From Byssothecium circinans (Eukaryota > Ascomycota > Dothideomycetes > Pleosporales > Massarinaceae): a stretch of DNA of 64,000 nt. Below are positions 61,610 through 64,000 of this stretch, piece by piece. The notes under the pieces were generated by a model, which was given only the letters and a program-made list of their open reading frames with translations, was not told the origin of the DNA and did not search any database. Each line of letters starts with the position of its first letter. Position 1 is the stretch's first letter. The stretch is taken from positions 663,709 to 727,708 of the forward strand of contig ML976989.1 of assembly GCA_010015675.1 (NCBI GenBank), in the 5' to 3' direction. The position numbers were made by a program, and so were the translations under genes.

Positions 61610-63706
61610 TTAGTCAGTCGAATCCATATCAGAGTCCCCGTAATCAACATCATCCTCGACCTCAGAAACCCCCTCGTAGTCTTCAAGCTCGAACTCAGGC
61701 TCCGGCACGAATTCATCCTCAGGTGCAATCTCAACACACTTAGGCTCAAGCTCAGATAGAACTTGCTCCTGCACTATTTCAAAAATCTCCTCCATCACTC
61801 CAACCATCTTCTCTACCTCAACCTTCTCCTCCTCCACCTCAACCACCTCCCGCACAACCTCAAAACCCTCCTCCCCACCATCCTCACCCCCCACAACCGG
61901 ACTCAACAACCCCCCATCAACACCCACAGGCACATACTCCGGCGACATGATCCTCGCCCGCTCACACCCAATATTAGTATCGACATCCTCAGCCCACCTA
62001 ACCGTCTTCTTCGCCTTCTTCGCCGGCCGTTGCTGCTGCTGCTGCTCTTGAGCAAGCTCACCGCCTGAAGCAGTGCGGGAGCGCTTGCGTCTGTAGACGG
62101 GAGAGCTAGCGGGGACGAACTCGGGGATCGGCGTGCTTGGCTGCGAGGGCGACGAGGACGATGGATCCTGCTGGGGCGGTGGCGTGGGGGATGGGGAGGG
62201 AAAGGCGGGTGAGGTGTTGATTTTGAGGGGGCGGGGGGGAAGTGTGGGTTCAGGGGTGGGACAGCGGTGAGGAGACGAGATATCGTTGTTGTTGTCGGGC
62301 TCGGGAGTAGTGTCTTTGGCGACGACGATGTCCTTGTGAATAAGGGCCTCGGTTTCTGAACACTGTTCGATAGTCTCGATAACTTCGCCCTCGTCCACAC
62401 TGGTGAGAGGTTGGATGGGAGAAGCAGGTTCGGGAGTCTTGCAGACGTGAGGCGAGGAGATGTTGGCGTCAGTTTCGGGCGTAGTGTCTTTGACGACGAC
62501 GAGGTCCTCATGAACAGAGATCTCGATCTCTTCACTCTGTTCGATTATCTCAACGACTTCATCCTCCTCCTCCACCCTAGGGAATAGTTGGGAAGGAGAA
62601 GTAGGTTCAGGAGTCTCGCAGCGATGCGGTTCAGTTCCATCGTCCTCAGACACGGGTGCATTGCCCTTAACAACAACGACCTCAACATCCTCACCCTGCT
62701 CCACACTCTCAACAACCTCCCCATCCTCCGCACTCCCCCTTCTCTTCCTCTCCGCCTCCTCCGCCAACCTCCTCAACTCATCCACCAACTCCCTCTGCCT
62801 CGTCACCTCCTCCTCCCTCACACTCTCCGCCCTCTTCAACGCCCCAAGTAGCGCAAAAATCTCCCTAGCAACCCTCCTAACACTCCCTCTCAACACCCCC
62901 CTCTCCCTCGCAAAATCCTCCACCACGCGCTCCGCAAGCACGCCCACCCGAAACTCCGCCTTTTCAACCACACATCTCCCATGCTCCTGTCTGAGTCTCC
63001 TCTCCTCAACCTCAGCAACGGGATCGTAGCAATCCCATCCCATCTTCCCCTGTACTTGCTTTTTCGCTGAGAGGTATTCTTTGATTTCAAGTTTCCAGCT
63101 GCCCTTGTCGTTGTTAGGATCGTTGACTGCCCAGTAGAGATTCAGTCGTGTATGCGGACACAGCGAGACGGAGGTTTGCTGCTCATAGATTGTTTTGCCA
63201 CGGTGCGTGGGGCACTTACGGCGGGATGTGCAGCGGCGGCAGAAGGAGCGGGTGTAGGGTGCTCCGGCGATCATATGCGAGAGTAACAACTCGTTGTGCA
63301 CGTACTTTACCGTCGACTCCCGCGTCTCTTTATACTTCTGATACGTGGCTATTTGGGCTAGTAATTCGTTGATCGAGGCTGCGGCTCCGAGATGCGGGTT
63401 CGCGGGATCGTAGGTTTCTTTCACATCTGACTTCTCGTCGCGATGCGTTTCTTGCTCGAGATGCTGGAGGATCGATCGGGCGGTCTCGGCGTCGCCGAAC
63501 CCGGCTTCCTTGAGGAGGGCCTCGAGATCGAGCTCGTAGAGCTGTTTCTTGGGGGGTGCGTGGGTGCTGGGCGCGTCAGTGTCGGCGAAGGTCTCGTGTC
63601 TGAATTCGGCGGATGGGTAGTCGGGTCTGGAGCCTTGGAGAACCATCATGCCGGCTCTGCCGGCTGTGCGTTTGAGGATCTCACGGATTTGCCATTGTTG
63701 AACCAT
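61610..63706 (-). CDS. Acidic repeat-containing protein with N-terminal Cys cluster, unassigned
   Basis: A single exon encodes 698 aa. The N-terminal third is the most conserved-looking. It has a helical region, then a Cys/His cluster (FCRRCTSRRKCPTHRGKTIY, later LCPHTRLNLYW) that could bind zinc, and a Trp/Glu-rich segment with a coiled coil (about residues 230-320). Residues about 325-490 hold three tandem acidic repeats, each with a Val-rich block, then P-H-x-C-x-TPEP. Pro/Ser-rich sequence, a Gln run with basic KKAKKTVRWAEDVD (possible nuclear signal) and a very acidic C-terminus follow. The plus strand over the C-terminal half is strongly C-rich. No function can be given. A nuclear role is an inference from the basic patch. 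Confidence 0.72.
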   Translation of the reverse strand: MVQQWQIREILKRTAGRAGMMVLQGSRPDYPSAEFRHETFADTDAPSTHAPPKKQLYELDLEALLKEAGFGDAETARSILQHLEQETHRDEKSDVKETYDPANPHLGAAASINELLAQIATYQKYKETRESTVKYVHNELLLSHMIAGAPYTRSFCRRCTSRRKCPTHRGKTIYEQQTSVSLCPHTRLNLYWAVNDPNNDKGSWKLEIKEYLSAKKQVQGKMGWDCYDPVAEVEERRLRQEHGRCVVEKAEFRVGVLAERVVEDFARERGVLRGSVRRVAREIFALLGALKRAESVREEEVTRQRELVDELRRLAEEAERKRRGSAEDGEVVESVEQGEDVEVVVVKGNAPVSEDDGTEPHRCETPEPTSPSQLFPRVEEEDEVVEIIEQSEEIEISVHEDLVVVKDTTPETDANISSPHVCKTPEPASPIQPLTSVDEGEVIETIEQCSETEALIHKDIVVAKDTTPEPDNNNDISSPHRCPTPEPTLPPRPLKINTSPAFPSPSPTPPPQQDPSSSSPSQPSTPIPEFVPASSPVYRRKRSRTASGGELAQEQQQQQRPAKKAKKTVRWAEDVDTNIGCERARIMSPEYVPVGVDGGLLSPVVGGEDGGEEGFEVVREVVEVEEEKVEVEKMVGVMEEIFEIVQEQVLSELEPKCVEIAPEDEFVPEPEFELEDYEGVSEVEDDVDYGDSDMDSTD

Positions 63707-64000
63707 CTTGCGTGTAGGTGGTCGTGGTCGTGGTCGTTGTTGTGGTGTGGATTAGGTAGGGTGATGTGTATGGATATCAAGCCGTGTTGGGAGATTTCGA
63801 CTTGGTGAAAGTGTAAAGTGTAAAATAATCTTAAGCTTGGGGATCGTTTGACAGAGGAAAAGATGCAAAATATGACAAGATTGTGGGTTTTCTTGACTCA
63901 GAGCGAGAGACACACATACTTGCTTTAAGGCGTAGGCAAGGCGCACAATGCTCTTTGTGCCCGTCTTGGTCTTAACACAATGATATTGTGACCAGAGCTA
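63707..64000. promoter_or_regulatory. Promoter region of the acidic repeat gene
   Basis: 294 bp upstream of the start codon, running to the window end. A short GTGGTC repeat occurs at about 63,718-63,745. No other motif is seen. Confidence 0.4.

Noticed and set aside
61763..62068. 101-codon Leu/His-rich plus-strand frame
   Set aside because: Antisense shadow of the acidic repeat gene.

Overview
The window is nuclear DNA from a filamentous ascomycete (Pezizomycotina). The evidence is short GT-AG introns of about 44-145 bp, a Ste12/SteA regulator carrying both a homeodomain-like region and C2H2 fingers, fungus-restricted families (HeLo-like/DUF7580, 2EXR, AcuF-type zinc fingers), and a Fot1/Pogo transposase with RIP-like stop codons. 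Class Dothideomycetes is a guess from overall gene style. Splice sites were read by eye, and every multi-exon model keeps phase at each junction.

Layout. 1-1,140: decayed Fot1/Pogo transposon, cut by the window edge. 1.3-11.3 kb: dense genes RPL39, NTA1 (N-end-rule amidase), COQ8, an Rpb12-like zinc protein with an acidic N-terminus, a CDF metal transporter and a P-loop protein. 11.3-14.2 kb: gene-free. 14.2-16.6 kb: steA. 16.6-21.8 kb: a 5.2-kb stretch without a convincing gene. 21.8-26.5 kb: three neighbouring mitochondrial genes, CRD1, MTO1 and RIM1. 26.9-29.8 kb: a WDR70 orthologue and a degenerate-motif SDR, divergently arranged.

30.0-39.2 kb is the most unusual part. A six-exon, 2,245-codon gene on the minus strand joins a fungal N-terminal helical region, AcuF-like zinc fingers, an RRM-like segment, two macro (ADP-ribose binding) modules, a RanBP2-type zinc finger and three winged-helix-like segments. 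It is divergent, across 392 bp, from a HeLo-like/DUF7580 gene of a class linked to fungal cell-death and incompatibility proteins. I infer that the pair may act in ADP-ribose or nucleic-acid sensing coupled to a response protein. No function has been shown.

40.8-64 kb: SMI1/KNR4, microsatellites, a polytopic membrane protein gene with an in-frame TAG, a 76-codon lipid-anchor-type glycine-rich protein (MGCGSS start), an SLC35-type transporter with a 4-nt first exon, an F-box gene divergent from a 2EXR gene, BRX1 divergent from INO80, a weak small ORF, and a 698-aa acidic protein with three internal repeats.

Few genes here work together as a unit. The clearest functional groupings are the mitochondrial block at 21.8-26.5 kb, the ribosome/chromatin pair BRX1-INO80, and the macro-domain/HeLo-like divergent pair.
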